From an uncultured Allomuricauda sp. (lineage in GTDB: Bacteria > Bacteroidota > Bacteroidia > Flavobacteriales > Flavobacteriaceae): a stretch of 64,000 nucleotides of DNA. The notes beneath the pieces are model-generated. The model searched no databases. It was not told where the DNA came from and worked only from the letters and a program-made list of their open reading frames with translations. Of the stretch, positions 25,838 through 35,780 are shown one piece after another. The DNA is taken from positions 1 through 64,000 of the forward strand of contig NZ_CANMPQ010000004.1 of assembly GCF_947499695.1 (NCBI RefSeq), in the 5' to 3' direction. How positions within the stretch are numbered: position 1 is the first letter of the stretch; each line of letters begins with the position of its first letter. Made by a program: the position numbers and the translations under genes.

Positions 25838-26251
25838 CTATTCCTTATTCAGGTATTGCCGATATTTCTTTTTATTCTTTAAGTGCTTTTTTACTGACGA
25901 AACAAACTTAGAGTCAGTTTCCAAGTCTTCAATCATAAAATCGACAGGTAAACCCGTACATCCTGGGTTATCGTACCAATATATTAACCTAAGGTTATCG
26001 CAGTCAAAAAAATACTCATACACTTTTCCAAAGAAATTTCCCTCAGTGGTTTGAAGCCAAAACAAATCTATTTTCTTGCCAATTTTATTACTCCAGTCAC
26101 AATTATTTTGAAGCATTTCAACCTTTTCTTCTAACCCTCTCTTAGCAATTATCGAATTATCTATTAAATGAATTGGAAAAGTCTCAGTGTTTTGAGCATT
26201 TATTGAAACAATACTTAAAGCGAATAATCCTATCAAAACTATGTATCTCAT
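25838..26251 (-). CDS. exported hypothetical protein
   Basis: The product is 137 residues from ATG 26251 (an in-frame TTG lies two codons earlier). A signal peptide (RYIVLIGLFALSIVSINAQ) precedes a soluble domain with three or four cysteines (NNCDW, FFDCDNL, NPGCTG) and a lysine-rich C-terminal helix (KKHLKNKKKYRQYLNKE). I do not recognise the family. Several residues (FWLQTTEGNFFGKVYEYFF) suggest a small beta-rich fold. It lies 9 bp after the trkH stop on the same strand and may be read through from trkAH. Confidence 0.72.
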   Translation of the reverse strand: MRYIVLIGLFALSIVSINAQNTETFPIHLIDNSIIAKRGLEEKVEMLQNNCDWSNKIGKKIDLFWLQTTEGNFFGKVYEYFFDCDNLRLIYWYDNPGCTGLPVDFMIEDLETDSKFVSSVKKHLKNKKKYRQYLNKE

Positions 26252-26266
26252 TCTCAATTTGTTTTA

Positions 26267-27757
26267 CTATGTTTTTTTCCAGAAATACGGGGTAAGAATA
26301 ATCAAGACGGTGAACAGTTCCAGCCTTCCTAAAAGCATTAAGAAACCGCACCACCACTTGCCAGCATTTGGTAGGCTATTGTAGTTACTAACCGGATTGA
26401 GACTTCCTAAAGCCGGTCCAACATTACCTAGTGAGGAAGCTGAACCTCCAATTGCAGATACAAAATCAAGGCCTAAAAGACCCAAAACCAACGATCCTAT
26501 AATAAACAACAACATGTAAAGCACAAAAAAGGCTATAATATTGTACACGATATGTTCGGTAACCGTTTTGTTATTGTATCGCACAGGAATAATGGCATTG
26601 GTATGTAATGTTCGTTTAAACTCCAGCAGTCCATTTTTTATAATGAGCAAGTGTCTCATTACTTTTATTCCTCCTGCCGTGGAACCCGCAGACCCTCCTA
26701 AAAACATCAACCCGAAAAAGAAAATCGTCAAAAAAGGTGTCCAACTGGTAAAATCTGCTGTGACGAACCCCGTGGTGGTTACAATGGCCACCACTTGGAA
26801 GAGAGCATGCCTAAAGGCACTTTCTGTTTCCCCAAAAACCATGGGATGAAAATCTGATATAGGAACATTGGCCTTATAATAAACGACCAAAGCAGCAGTA
26901 ACGGTAAAAATGACTATAAAACTTGCGTAATATTTAAACTCCTCGTCCTTTATAATTCGTTGCACCTTCCCAGTAAAGGCGAAGTAGCTCAACACAAAGT
27001 TACTTCCGGCCAAAAACATAAAAAGAATAGTAATGTATTGGATTAGCGGTTGGTTGTTCCAATAAGCAAGACTTGCATTTTTGGTAGAAAATCCACCCGT
27101 GGATAGAGTTGCCAAAGAATGATTCATAGCATCAAAAAGAGACATTCCGGCTAGTTTCAACAGAATGGTTTCAGCAACGGTGTACCCAAAGTAAATCAAC
27201 CATAACCGTTTGGCAGTGTCTGTAATTCTAGGATGTAATTTATCCCCGGCTGGGCCAGGAGCTTCAGCAGCAAATAATTGCATTCCTCCAATCCCTAAAA
27301 GTGGAAGAATAGCTATTGCAAGTACAATAATACCCATCCCACCAATCCAATGGGTCAAGCTTCGCCAGAAGAGGATTCCCTTTGGTAAAATTTCTATATC
27401 ATCTAAAATTGAGGCGCCCGTGGTGGTATAACCCGAAATGGTTTCAAAAAACGCATCAGTTACAGTTGGAATGGCTCCAGAAAAAAGATATGGAAGTGTC
27501 CCAGAAATGGACATAATAATCCACCCAAAAGTCACCACAATGTAACCTTCCTTTCGTTTTACCTCCTTTTTATGACCTCGAGTACCAAACATGGCCATGA
27601 TACCAAAAAGCATAGTAACTATGGCTGCAAGGGTAATATCCAAGGTGGCTCCATCATCATAAATGCCACTTACAAAGGCAGCCACAAGCATAAAAGAACC
27701 ATTGCATAGCAGCAATAGCCCCATAATATGAATAATGATTCGGGTATTAAGTCCCAT
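26267..27757 (-). CDS. trkH: Trk-type potassium uptake protein TrkH
   Basis: The 496-residue membrane protein is the K+ channel subunit of the Trk system, with about ten helices and four pore loops: FFETISGYTTTGASI, HSLATLSTGGFST, FQVVAIVTTTGFVTAD, and a last loop near GSASSLGNVGPALG. The GGSAGSTAGGIKVMR segment is also a hallmark. Its ATG overlaps the trkA stop by one base, so the channel and its gating ring are made together. Confidence 0.96.
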   Translation of the reverse strand: MGLNTRIIIHIMGLLLLCNGSFMLVAAFVSGIYDDGATLDITLAAIVTMLFGIMAMFGTRGHKKEVKRKEGYIVVTFGWIIMSISGTLPYLFSGAIPTVTDAFFETISGYTTTGASILDDIEILPKGILFWRSLTHWIGGMGIIVLAIAILPLLGIGGMQLFAAEAPGPAGDKLHPRITDTAKRLWLIYFGYTVAETILLKLAGMSLFDAMNHSLATLSTGGFSTKNASLAYWNNQPLIQYITILFMFLAGSNFVLSYFAFTGKVQRIIKDEEFKYYASFIVIFTVTAALVVYYKANVPISDFHPMVFGETESAFRHALFQVVAIVTTTGFVTADFTSWTPFLTIFFFGLMFLGGSAGSTAGGIKVMRHLLIIKNGLLEFKRTLHTNAIIPVRYNNKTVTEHIVYNIIAFFVLYMLLFIIGSLVLGLLGLDFVSAIGGSASSLGNVGPALGSLNPVSNYNSLPNAGKWWCGFLMLLGRLELFTVLIILTPYFWKKT

Positions 27758-29106
27758 TACAAGAACAGCTTTTCTATCCTAGGAATTGCCTTGGGCAAAC
27801 AGCAGACCACTACTCGGTCACCTTCTTGAATTTTGAAATCCCCAAGAGCAATTATTCCCTTTCCATCCCTAATCACACCTCCAATACTGGCCTCTCGTGG
27901 AAAATTAAGCTCACGGATTATCTCTCCATTTACAAGTGAGGTAGCTTTTACCTCAAATTCCAGTATCTCGGCGTTTAGATTGTTCAAACGTGTCAAAGCC
28001 AGTACTTCTCCCCTTCGTATATATCTAAAGATATTGTTTGCCGCAAGAAGTTTTTTATTGATCAGGGTATCCACTCCAATCGAATGGGACAACTGGAAGT
28101 AATCCATATTTTCGACCAAAGCAATAGTCTTCTTTATCTTTTTTGATTTGGCCACCAAACAGGACATAATATTTGTCTCTGAGTTTCCGGTCACCGCTAT
28201 AAAAGCATCCATGGACTCCAAACTCTCTTCATCCAACAATTCTACATTTCTACCATCCCCATTGATAACCAGTGCATGCGGAAGATCATCAGCTATATCA
28301 AAGGCTTTTTCCTTGTCCTTTTCAATCAGTTTGACATTGAATTTCTTATTACAAAGATCGCGTGCGGTATTGAAACCAACTTTACTGCCACCAAGAATCA
28401 TAACATTCTTGATTTCCTTTTTCTGCATGCCCGTTAGCTTGTAAAGCTCATCCACACCGCCAGCAGAGGTAATAAAATACACTTGATCCCCCTCTTTAAA
28501 TACCGTGTCACCTCTGGGAATCAGTGTAAATTGGGTTCCCATACGCTGCAAGGCAATAGGCATAAAGTGAAGTTCTGGGAATATTTTGGCCGCTTCTTTG
28601 ACCATTTTACCAACGAAAGGAGCCGATTTTGGCAAGAAAACCCCAATCATTGTAAGCAAACCTTCCTCAAATTCGTAAGTGTCGTTAAATGCGGATTGGT
28701 TTAATAACAATTGTATTTCAGTCGCAGCCAATTCTTCCGGAGAAATCAATTCATCAATCCCGAGTTCATCAAACTTGATCATTTCGCGATTGTCCATGAA
28801 CTCCGTGTTGGAAATCCGGGCAATGGTTCTTTTGCACCCCAACTGCTTGGCCAACATACAAAGCGTGAGATTTGTAGTTTCTGAGGCCGTAACCCCAATG
28901 ACCAATTCAGAGCTCTCAACGCGTGCGTCGCGCAGCACTTCTATAGAAGTGGCATCACCTCGAAGCACTCGAATATCTAAATGGTTATCAGCATAGGACA
29001 GACTTTCCTTATCCGTATCGATCAATGTAATATCCTGTGCTTCATACGACAATAATTTTGCCAAATGAAAGCCTACCTCACCTGCTCCCGCAATTATAAT
29101 TTTCAT
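27757..29106 (-). CDS. trkA: Trk potassium transport regulator TrkA
   Basis: The 449-residue cytosolic protein has two RCK units, each with an NAD-binding Rossmann fold (KIIIAGAGEVGFHLAKLL at the start, VMILGGSKVGFNTARDL at about residue 231) followed by a TrkA-C domain. It forms the nucleotide-gated ring that regulates TrkH, which is encoded directly downstream. Only the ordinary two-unit architecture is seen. Confidence 0.96.
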   Translation of the reverse strand: MKIIIAGAGEVGFHLAKLLSYEAQDITLIDTDKESLSYADNHLDIRVLRGDATSIEVLRDARVESSELVIGVTASETTNLTLCMLAKQLGCKRTIARISNTEFMDNREMIKFDELGIDELISPEELAATEIQLLLNQSAFNDTYEFEEGLLTMIGVFLPKSAPFVGKMVKEAAKIFPELHFMPIALQRMGTQFTLIPRGDTVFKEGDQVYFITSAGGVDELYKLTGMQKKEIKNVMILGGSKVGFNTARDLCNKKFNVKLIEKDKEKAFDIADDLPHALVINGDGRNVELLDEESLESMDAFIAVTGNSETNIMSCLVAKSKKIKKTIALVENMDYFQLSHSIGVDTLINKKLLAANNIFRYIRRGEVLALTRLNNLNAEILEFEVKATSLVNGEIIRELNFPREASIGGVIRDGKGIIALGDFKIQEGDRVVVCCLPKAIPRIEKLFL

Positions 29107-29277
29107 TGATTAGAATAAGATGTTCTCCAAAAGTTCAAATTGTGTGTTACAAACGGCGAAAAAGAATAATAGCCGCGGTCCAAAAGACAAATACCTAACA
29201 TAATACGGAAAAGCTTTCCATGATTGCACGGCAAAATTACATAATTATTTTTGTACCCCTTCCATATACCTAAGTTG

Positions 29278-29285
29278 TATATTTG
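29278..29285 (+). promoter_or_regulatory. -7 promoter element TATATTTG of menG/ubiE
   Basis: TATATTTG fits TAnnTTTG and ends 16 bp before the ATG at 29302. TTTG at 29250-29253 could be the -33 element at a slightly long spacing. Confidence 0.62.
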
Positions 29286-29301
29286 CCAGCAAATTTAGCA
29301 G

Positions 29302-30030
29302 ATGTCAAAAAAAGTAAAACCATATAAGGATTCTGACCTTGGAAAAAAGGAACAGGTACGGCAAATGTTCGATACTATTTCTGAGGATTATGATGGATTG
29401 AACAGGGTTATATCATTTGGCATTGATTTAAAATGGAGAAGAAAGGTAGTATCTATACTGACCAAAAAAACTCCAAAAAACATTCTGGATATTGCCACCG
29501 GAACTGGTGATCTGGCGATAGCCATGACGGCCACCGGTGCTGAAAGAATTGTAGGATTGGACATCTCTCAAGGTATGCTTGACGTCGGAAAAACCAAGAT
29601 TTCTGCCAAAAACCTTGAAAATACTATTGAAATGGTGGTTGGTGATAGTGAAAACCTTCCATTTTTGGATAATACCTTTGATGCAATAACTGTTGCATTT
29701 GGGGTGCGTAATTTTGAAAATCTAGAAAAAGGTCTAAGCGAAATATTCAGGGTGCTCAAACCAGGTGGAAATTTTGTGGTGCTAGAAACTTCAGTACCAA
29801 CAAAGACACCTTTCAAACAAGGGTACAGAATATACACGAAGTATATACTCCCCGTAATTGGTAAAATTTTCTCTAAAGACCGTTCAGCATATGCTTATTT
29901 GAGCGAATCCGCTTCTGTTTTTCCACATGGACAGGCATTCAACAATATTTTGGATAAAATTGGGTTTATAGGTATAGAGAACAAACCCCAGACATTTGGG
30001 GTGGCATCTATATATGTCGCTACAAAATAA
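29302..30030 (+). CDS. ubiE: demethylmenaquinone methyltransferase
   Basis: This 242-residue SAM enzyme does the last step of menaquinone synthesis (the MenG function; flavobacteria have no ubiquinone). [50 protein letters not shown] and '[13 protein letters not shown]' are diagnostic. porT starts 4 bp after its stop, so the two are co-transcribed. Confidence 0.95.
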   Translation: MSKKVKPYKDSDLGKKEQVRQMFDTISEDYDGLNRVISFGIDLKWRRKVVSILTKKTPKNILDIATGTGDLAIAMTATGAERIVGLDISQGMLDVGKTKISAKNLENTIEMVVGDSENLPFLDNTFDAITVAFGVRNFENLEKGLSEIFRVLKPGGNFVVLETSVPTKTPFKQGYRIYTKYILPVIGKIFSKDRSAYAYLSESASVFPHGQAFNNILDKIGFIGIENKPQTFGVASIYVATK

Positions 30031-30034
30031 TTTG

Positions 30035-30733
30035 ATGAAAAATGTCCTTCTTCTTTTTGGCTTGCTAATCCTGGCATGTCCAAATTCCTTAGCCCAATTT
30101 AAAAAAGACCCTATACTCAATCTTCAAACTGAGGACCAAAAGCTTTTGAACTGGGGTTATTACTTGGGATTCAACCAATATGATTTTCAATTTGAATATC
30201 AAAATGATATTGGCGAGGATATTCTCGTCAATAAAAGCACGGGGTTTAATGTGGGGCTCATTGGAGAACTGCGTCTAAACGAATTTTTAGACGCCCGATT
30301 TGAACCAGGTTTGCTTTACACTGCCAGAACTTTGGGTTTTCCAGGGTTCACTTCTGAAGCAGATGCATTAAGAGAGGTTAAATCCACATACATTCGATTC
30401 CCATTATTGCTAAAGGTCAGCGCCAAAAGATTTGGTAACTGGAAACCTTACGTAACCGGAGGAGTTTACGCAGCAACAAACCTTGGTAGTAAAGAAGATA
30501 GTTTAGATGATAATAGTAGTGGCGAATTCCGAATGAAGCAAAATGTATATGGTTATGAAATTGGCTTCGGAATCGACATCTATACTGAGTATTTCAAGTT
30601 TTCTCCTTCCATTCGTGGGGTTTTTGCCCTTACGGACGAAATTATTCCAGATAATGACCCAAACAGTCCATGGACGGGAAATATCGATGCCATGCGTACC
30701 CGGGGCTTTTTTATCAATTTCACTTTCGAGTAA
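30035..30733 (+). CDS. porT: PorT-family outer membrane protein (T9SS-associated)
   Basis: From ATG 30035 the product is 232 residues: a signal peptide (VLLLFGLLILACPNSLAQ) and then an eight-strand type beta-barrel with alternating hydrophobic strands, ending in FFINFTFE, a C-terminal aromatic residue region typical of outer membrane barrels. The YYLGFNQYDFQFEY and GLIGELRLNEFLDARFEPGLLYT segments match PorT, a protein needed for type IX secretion in Porphyromonas and Flavobacterium. The ubiE-porT order is, as I recall, conserved in the phylum. Confidence 0.88.
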   Translation: MKNVLLLFGLLILACPNSLAQFKKDPILNLQTEDQKLLNWGYYLGFNQYDFQFEYQNDIGEDILVNKSTGFNVGLIGELRLNEFLDARFEPGLLYTARTLGFPGFTSEADALREVKSTYIRFPLLLKVSAKRFGNWKPYVTGGVYAATNLGSKEDSLDDNSSGEFRMKQNVYGYEIGFGIDIYTEYFKFSPSIRGVFALTDEIIPDNDPNSPWTGNIDAMRTRGFFINFTFE

Positions 30734-30803
30734 CCACCTAACTTCGCCTTTCCCTATCGTTTAGGGTTTAAGAAATGTCGTTTGTCGATTCAGTTTTTTA
30801 AAT

Positions 30804-30822
30804 AAAATAGGTTTCCTATTTT
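30804..30822. promoter_or_regulatory. perfect inverted repeat upstream of the sulfatase gene
   Basis: AAAATAGG-TTT-CCTATTTT is a perfect 8-bp arm palindrome, 15 bp before the sulfatase ATG. It could be an operator, a translation-blocking hairpin, or a weak terminator of porT. Confidence 0.45.
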
Positions 30823-30837
30823 CATAAAAACTTGTGT

Positions 30838-32385
30838 ATGCGGTATTTACTGATTTCCTTGTTTCTCCTTATAGTTGGATGTCAACCCCAAGAAGAAGAG
30901 CGCCCGAATATTTTATTCATTCTGTCAGATGATCACACATCTCAGTCCTGGGGTATTTATGGTGGACATTTCAAAGATTATGTAAAAAATCAGAACATTC
31001 AACGATTAGCAAATGAAGGGGTGGTTTTGGATAACGCCTTCTGCACGAATTCTATTTGCAGTCCAAGTCGTGCGGCAATATTAACTGGGCAATATAGTCA
31101 CCTGAATCAAGTATATACGCTGCGAGAATCCTTGCCCGAAGGGCACCCCAACATTGCCAAATCCCTAGGGTCATCGGGCTATCAGACCGCAATCATTGGA
31201 AAATGGCATTTAGATAAACAACCAGAGGGTTTTGATTATTTTAAGATACTTCCAGGCCAGGGCAGGTATTGGGATCCTGTTTTTAAAGTTAAAGAGGACT
31301 GGCAAGATGGATATATCAAAGAAGGAGAAGGAATTGTTCATCAAGGTTTCTCGACGGATGTGATTACTGATTTGACCATCGAACATTTGAAAAAAAGACA
31401 GCAAGACCGGCCTTTTATGATGGTCTGCAGTTTTAAGGCGACCCACGAACCTTTTGAATATCCAGAACGATATAACGACTACCTCAACAATGTAAAACTT
31501 CCCGAACCAGCATCTCTTTATGATTTTGGCAAGGAAACTACAGGAAGGAGTTTTAAGGGGCAAAAATTGGAAAAACTAGGTGCACGATGGGATAACGCAA
31601 CGAAAAATCCGGATAAATTCTGGACTTCTTATCCAGGACTCCCCTACCCACTTGATGGATTGGACAGCATTCAAAAACGAAGTATGATATTTCAAAAGTT
31701 GGCCAAGGATTTTATACGCTGCGGTGCCGCTATTGATGACAACATTGGTAAATTACTGGACTATCTAGATGAAGAAGGCATTGCGGACAACACCATCGTA
31801 ATTTATACAGCAGACCAAGGATACTTTTTAGGGGAACATGGTTTTTTCGACAAACGATTGATCTATGAGGAAAGTTTGCGCATGCCATTCGTAATTAGAT
31901 ATCCAAAAGAAACAATGAAAGGTAAAAGATTGGATGATATCATTTTAAATATTGATTTTGCCGCGCTGTTGGCAGACTATGCAGGATTACCGTCCCAAGA
32001 TTACATTCAAGGTAAAAGTTTTCGAGAAAACCTAAAGGGAAATACTGCCGAAGATTGGCGGGAGCAAATGTATTATCGGTACTGGCTACACTCACCGGAT
32101 AGACCGGCTCACTTCGGAATTCGCAATAAAAGGTATAAACTCGCCCTTTTTTATGGACAGGGGCTAAATATGTACGGAAGTGATTCCATTACCACGCGTC
32201 CTGCATGGGAATTCTATGATCTTGAAGAGGATCCAAAAGAACTTCGAAACGCCATTAACGACTCAAAATACGTTGAAATAATTTCAAAAATGAAGTCCGA
32301 ATTGAAAAGGCAAAGGGATCATTTCAAAGACACGGATGAAAACTACCCAGAGATGAAAACCATATTGGACGAAGAGTTAAACTAA
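30838..32385 (+). CDS. Cys-type sulfatase, lipoprotein
   Basis: The 515-residue product starts at ATG 30838 (TTG two codons upstream is less likely) with a lipobox (LLIVGC, Cys15). Sulfatase marks: LSDDHTSQSWG (metal-binding Asp31-Asp32), the formylglycine motif CSPSR at residues 74-78 followed by AAILTGQ, GKWHLDKQP, and YTADQGYFLGEHGFFDKR. These enzymes release sulfate from polysaccharides or mucins. It is not beside SusC/SusD or glycoside hydrolase genes in this window, so the substrate is open; an anaerobic-type sulfatase maturase must be elsewhere. Confidence 0.93.
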   Translation: MRYLLISLFLLIVGCQPQEEERPNILFILSDDHTSQSWGIYGGHFKDYVKNQNIQRLANEGVVLDNAFCTNSICSPSRAAILTGQYSHLNQVYTLRESLPEGHPNIAKSLGSSGYQTAIIGKWHLDKQPEGFDYFKILPGQGRYWDPVFKVKEDWQDGYIKEGEGIVHQGFSTDVITDLTIEHLKKRQQDRPFMMVCSFKATHEPFEYPERYNDYLNNVKLPEPASLYDFGKETTGRSFKGQKLEKLGARWDNATKNPDKFWTSYPGLPYPLDGLDSIQKRSMIFQKLAKDFIRCGAAIDDNIGKLLDYLDEEGIADNTIVIYTADQGYFLGEHGFFDKRLIYEESLRMPFVIRYPKETMKGKRLDDIILNIDFAALLADYAGLPSQDYIQGKSFRENLKGNTAEDWREQMYYRYWLHSPDRPAHFGIRNKRYKLALFYGQGLNMYGSDSITTRPAWEFYDLEEDPKELRNAINDSKYVEIISKMKSELKRQRDHFKDTDENYPEMKTILDEELN

Positions 32386-32387
32386 CC

Positions 32388-33104
32388 TCATCTTCGGATT
32401 TCATTTAAAAGAATAGCTGTTGCCGTAGCCACATTCAAACTCTCCGTTGTGCTTTTTCCAAATTGCGGAATAGCAATTCGTTGCTCAATTACAGCCTGAA
32501 TCTCTTGGGAAATCCCGTTGGCTTCGTTCCCCATGACTAAAATCCCTTTTTTTGGTAATTCTTCACTATAAACCGAATTTCCGTCCATAAAAGCACCATA
32601 AACGGTTTTTTCTGTTTCCCTCAGATATTTTGCCAAATCGGTATATACAATATTTACCCGAGCGACAGACCCCATGGTTGCTTGCAATACTTTGGGATTA
32701 TAACAATCCACGGTTCCCATGGAGCAAATAAGGTGATGTATTCCAAACCAATCGCATAATCGAATAATTGTCCCCAAATTTCCAGGGTCTCGGACGTTAT
32801 CAAGTGCAATTGCCCAATCGCCGGATTCAGTGGGCTTCGCATCTGGTATATGAAACACTCCAAGTACTCCATTGGGTGTGCTTAGGCTACTCATTTTTTC
32901 CAAGTCTGCCGATGGTATTAAATCAAAATCATTGTAATTCTGACTATCCATTTTAGTGTCCACAAACAACTGAAATGGTTCCAAACCTGCATCGATAAGC
33001 TCAAAAACTGCTTTTTTCCCTTCAACAACAAACAACTTATGTTGACTTCGGTACTTTTTTTGCTGTAAGCTCTTAACTAGTTTAATTTGGTTTTTGGTAA
33101 CCAT
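32388..33104 (-). CDS. TrmH/SpoU-family RNA 2'-O-methyltransferase
   Basis: The 238-residue protein has an N-terminal substrate-binding region (KYRSQHKLFVVEGKKAV) and a SPOUT domain with VRDPGNLGTIIR, ILVMGNEANGIS and IPQFGKSTTESLNVATA. This is the pattern of RlmB-like methylases for rRNA or tRNA. The exact nucleotide cannot be told. It converges on the sulfatase with a 2-bp gap and diverges from tamL with 24 bp. Confidence 0.92.
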   Translation of the reverse strand: MVTKNQIKLVKSLQQKKYRSQHKLFVVEGKKAVFELIDAGLEPFQLFVDTKMDSQNYNDFDLIPSADLEKMSSLSTPNGVLGVFHIPDAKPTESGDWAIALDNVRDPGNLGTIIRLCDWFGIHHLICSMGTVDCYNPKVLQATMGSVARVNIVYTDLAKYLRETEKTVYGAFMDGNSVYSEELPKKGILVMGNEANGISQEIQAVIEQRIAIPQFGKSTTESLNVATATAILLNEIRR

Positions 33105-33114
33105 CTAAATCGCG

Positions 33115-33122
33115 TATTTTTG
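33115..33122 (+). promoter_or_regulatory. -7 promoter element TATTTTTG of tamL
   Basis: TATTTTTG fits TAnnTTTG and ends 6 bp before ATG 33129, which implies a nearly leaderless transcript. The longer upstream frame from 33087 would start before this promoter. Confidence 0.55.
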
Positions 33123-33128
33123 GCTTCT

Positions 33129-35729
33129 ATGAGGGCACTTTCAGGTCTATTGCGTAACAGAGCAAAAATAGGATTATTGTTGCTTATGTTAAGCATGGTG
33201 GCATGCAATACCTTGAAAAAAGTGGATGATGGAGAGTTTCTTCTCTCCAAAAACTCCATTTATGCTGATAGTTCAAAGATTACAAGCAGTGATATCAAAG
33301 GCCTTATTTCCCAAAAACCGAACAGTACACTACTTGGTTATCCACTCCGATTGAATCTATATAACCTGGCCAAAGAAAATCCTGATTCCTCGTTTCAAGA
33401 TTGGCTGCATAGAAAAGAAAAGCGCGAAAAGCGTTTGAACAATCTATTATCCCAAAAACAGGTGAACCGTCTAAAAGAATCATTTGTTGTCAAGGGGGCG
33501 AGTGATTTCTTAAAGAGAATTGGGGAAGCGCCGGTCATCATAGATACAGCATTGACCCAAAAATCCGTGGATAGGATAAAAGCCTATTATAACAGCAAAG
33601 GCTATTTTAACAACTCTGGCACCTTTAACATAGTAAAGGGAAAACGTAAAAAAAGGGCCGAGGTTGAATATCAAATCACCTTGAACAAACCTTTTTATAT
33701 TGATACGCTTCAAAAAAACATTACTTCACCTCAGTTAGATTCTGTTTATAACGATGCTTTTAATCAATCATTGGTAAAAAGCGGTGATCAGTTCGATTTA
33801 TCTCATTTTACGGTGGAACGGGAACGTCTCACTACTTTATTCAGAAATTCTGGGTTTTACAATTTCCAAGAAAGTTCTATTAACTATGACATTCTGAGGG
33901 ACACCACCAAAGTGGCCGATGACCAGAAGATGGATGTTCAACTCAACATTCAAAAACCGAGAAGTATAAATGATAGCAGTACGACCGACAATACTTATAA
34001 AATTCATCGTTTCAAAAAAATCAATATTTACGCAGATTACCTTATCGGTGGTAGCACCGATTCTCTGAAATCTATAGACCATGAAAACTATACCATATAT
34101 TATAACGATAAATTAAAATACAAACCCAAGGCACTAACTGATGCCATTTTCTTTGAAAAAGATAGTATTTATAGAGATTTGGATAGAATAAGGACGTATC
34201 GACAGATTACAAACCTGAATACTTTTAAATACCCAAATATTGAATTTATTACGGAGATTGATAATCCTTTACTGACCACAAACATTTATCTGGCACCTCG
34301 ACCCAAGTTTTCATTGAATTTGGATTTTGACGTTACACATTCCAATATTCAGCGGGTTGGTACGGCTTTTAGTGCATCTGTGATCACCAGAAACGTTTTT
34401 GGGGGTGCCGAAACTCTTAACATTTCAGCAAGAGGCTCCGTTGGTCTGCTTAATGATCGTGGCTCATCTTTGGCTAGTGGTTCATTTACTTCGGAAATAG
34501 GAGGTGACATCAATATTACCTTTCCAAGAATCTGGCTTCCGTTCAATACGGAAAAGATTATTCCCTATTATATGTTACCGCAGAGTAGGTTTCTTGTGGG
34601 TACCAATTTTCAGAAGAATATTGGCTTGGACAAACAATCTTTCAATACCGTACTTTCATACAATTGGAATCCATCCAACAGTCTTCGCAACTCGATAGAG
34701 TTAATGAATGTGGAGTTTGTGCGAAATGTAAATCCGGATAACTTTTATAACGTTTACCAGAATACTTTTAGCAATTTGGATGACATCGCAGATGACTTTC
34801 AGGATGATCCTCAATATTCGGCGTTTTTTGAAACACCTACAAATCCCGACCCCAATGACCCTTTAGTATTGATTGTTCCGACTGGGGCCAATGACTTTGT
34901 TCAAGCAGTGCTGAACAATGAAATCCCAGTGAGTCAAGAAGATCTTGAGGAGGTCAACAGTATCGAAGAGCGAAGACAACGATTAACAGAGAACAACCTT
35001 ATTTTTGCAAGTAACTACTCCTTCTCAAAAAATAGCAAGGTTGATATCAATGATAACGATTTCTATCAATTTCGTATGAAATTGGAAAGTGCCGGTAATT
35101 TGCTCTCCGCTTTGGATGGCGTTATTCCGTATAACAAAAACGATAATGACCAACTATTGGTCTTTGGGGTTCCATTCTCCCAATACTTTAAAACCGAATT
35201 TGATTTTATTCGTCATTGGGAAGTTGCCGACTCCAAAGTATTGGCTTTTCGAAGTTTTTTAGGACTGGCAATTCCTTATGGCAATTCAGAAAGTATACCT
35301 TTTGTGCGTAGTTACTTTGCAGGAGGGTCCAACGATAACAGAGCTTGGAATGCCTATGAACTCGGACCAGGTAAAACAAATAACATCAACGATTTTAATG
35401 AAGCCAACCTAAAACTTGCATTGAACTTAGAGTACCGTTTTCCCATCGCTGGTGATGTAAAAGGTGCTTTGTTTGCTGATGCTGGAAACATTTGGAATGT
35501 ATTTGACAACGAAGATAATCCCGATGCCATTTTCAGTGGGTTTGACTCATTGTCCGATATAGCGTTGGGTACCGGTTTTGGCCTGCGGTACGACTTCACT
35601 TACTTTGTATTTAGATTAGACATTGGTTTCAAAACCTATAATCCGGCCGAAGAAGCATCCAAACGCTGGTTCAGGCAATATAACTTTAAGAATGCTGGAT
35701 TCAATATCGGTATAAATTATCCTTTCTAG
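33129..35729 (+). CDS. tamL: BamA/TamA-family outer membrane lipoprotein TamL
   Basis: The 866-residue product begins with a signal and lipobox (LMLSMVAC, Cys26), then POTRA-like regions (about residues 40-330), and a 16-strand type barrel in the C-terminal half with SYFAGGSNDNRAW and 'GPGKTNN' near residues 730-750. It ends in NIGINYPF with a terminal Phe. This lipidated TamA relative is typical of Bacteroidota. It probably works with TamB in outer membrane assembly or lipid transport. No tamB is next to it. fbaA follows after 51 bp with its own promoter. Confidence 0.88.
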   Translation: MRALSGLLRNRAKIGLLLLMLSMVACNTLKKVDDGEFLLSKNSIYADSSKITSSDIKGLISQKPNSTLLGYPLRLNLYNLAKENPDSSFQDWLHRKEKREKRLNNLLSQKQVNRLKESFVVKGASDFLKRIGEAPVIIDTALTQKSVDRIKAYYNSKGYFNNSGTFNIVKGKRKKRAEVEYQITLNKPFYIDTLQKNITSPQLDSVYNDAFNQSLVKSGDQFDLSHFTVERERLTTLFRNSGFYNFQESSINYDILRDTTKVADDQKMDVQLNIQKPRSINDSSTTDNTYKIHRFKKINIYADYLIGGSTDSLKSIDHENYTIYYNDKLKYKPKALTDAIFFEKDSIYRDLDRIRTYRQITNLNTFKYPNIEFITEIDNPLLTTNIYLAPRPKFSLNLDFDVTHSNIQRVGTAFSASVITRNVFGGAETLNISARGSVGLLNDRGSSLASGSFTSEIGGDINITFPRIWLPFNTEKIIPYYMLPQSRFLVGTNFQKNIGLDKQSFNTVLSYNWNPSNSLRNSIELMNVEFVRNVNPDNFYNVYQNTFSNLDDIADDFQDDPQYSAFFETPTNPDPNDPLVLIVPTGANDFVQAVLNNEIPVSQEDLEEVNSIEERRQRLTENNLIFASNYSFSKNSKVDINDNDFYQFRMKLESAGNLLSALDGVIPYNKNDNDQLLVFGVPFSQYFKTEFDFIRHWEVADSKVLAFRSFLGLAIPYGNSESIPFVRSYFAGGSNDNRAWNAYELGPGKTNNINDFNEANLKLALNLEYRFPIAGDVKGALFADAGNIWNVFDNEDNPDAIFSGFDSLSDIALGTGFGLRYDFTYFVFRLDIGFKTYNPAEEASKRWFRQYNFKNAGFNIGINYPF

Positions 35730-35745
35730 ACCGAATATTTTATTA

Positions 35746-35753
35746 CTTTTGTT
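35746..35753 (+). promoter_or_regulatory. -7 promoter element TACTTTTG of fbaA
   Basis: TACTTTTG fits TAnnTTTG and ends 27 bp before the fbaA ATG. Confidence 0.6.
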
Positions 35754-35780
35754 CCCTTATTTAACCAAAATTAACTAAGT

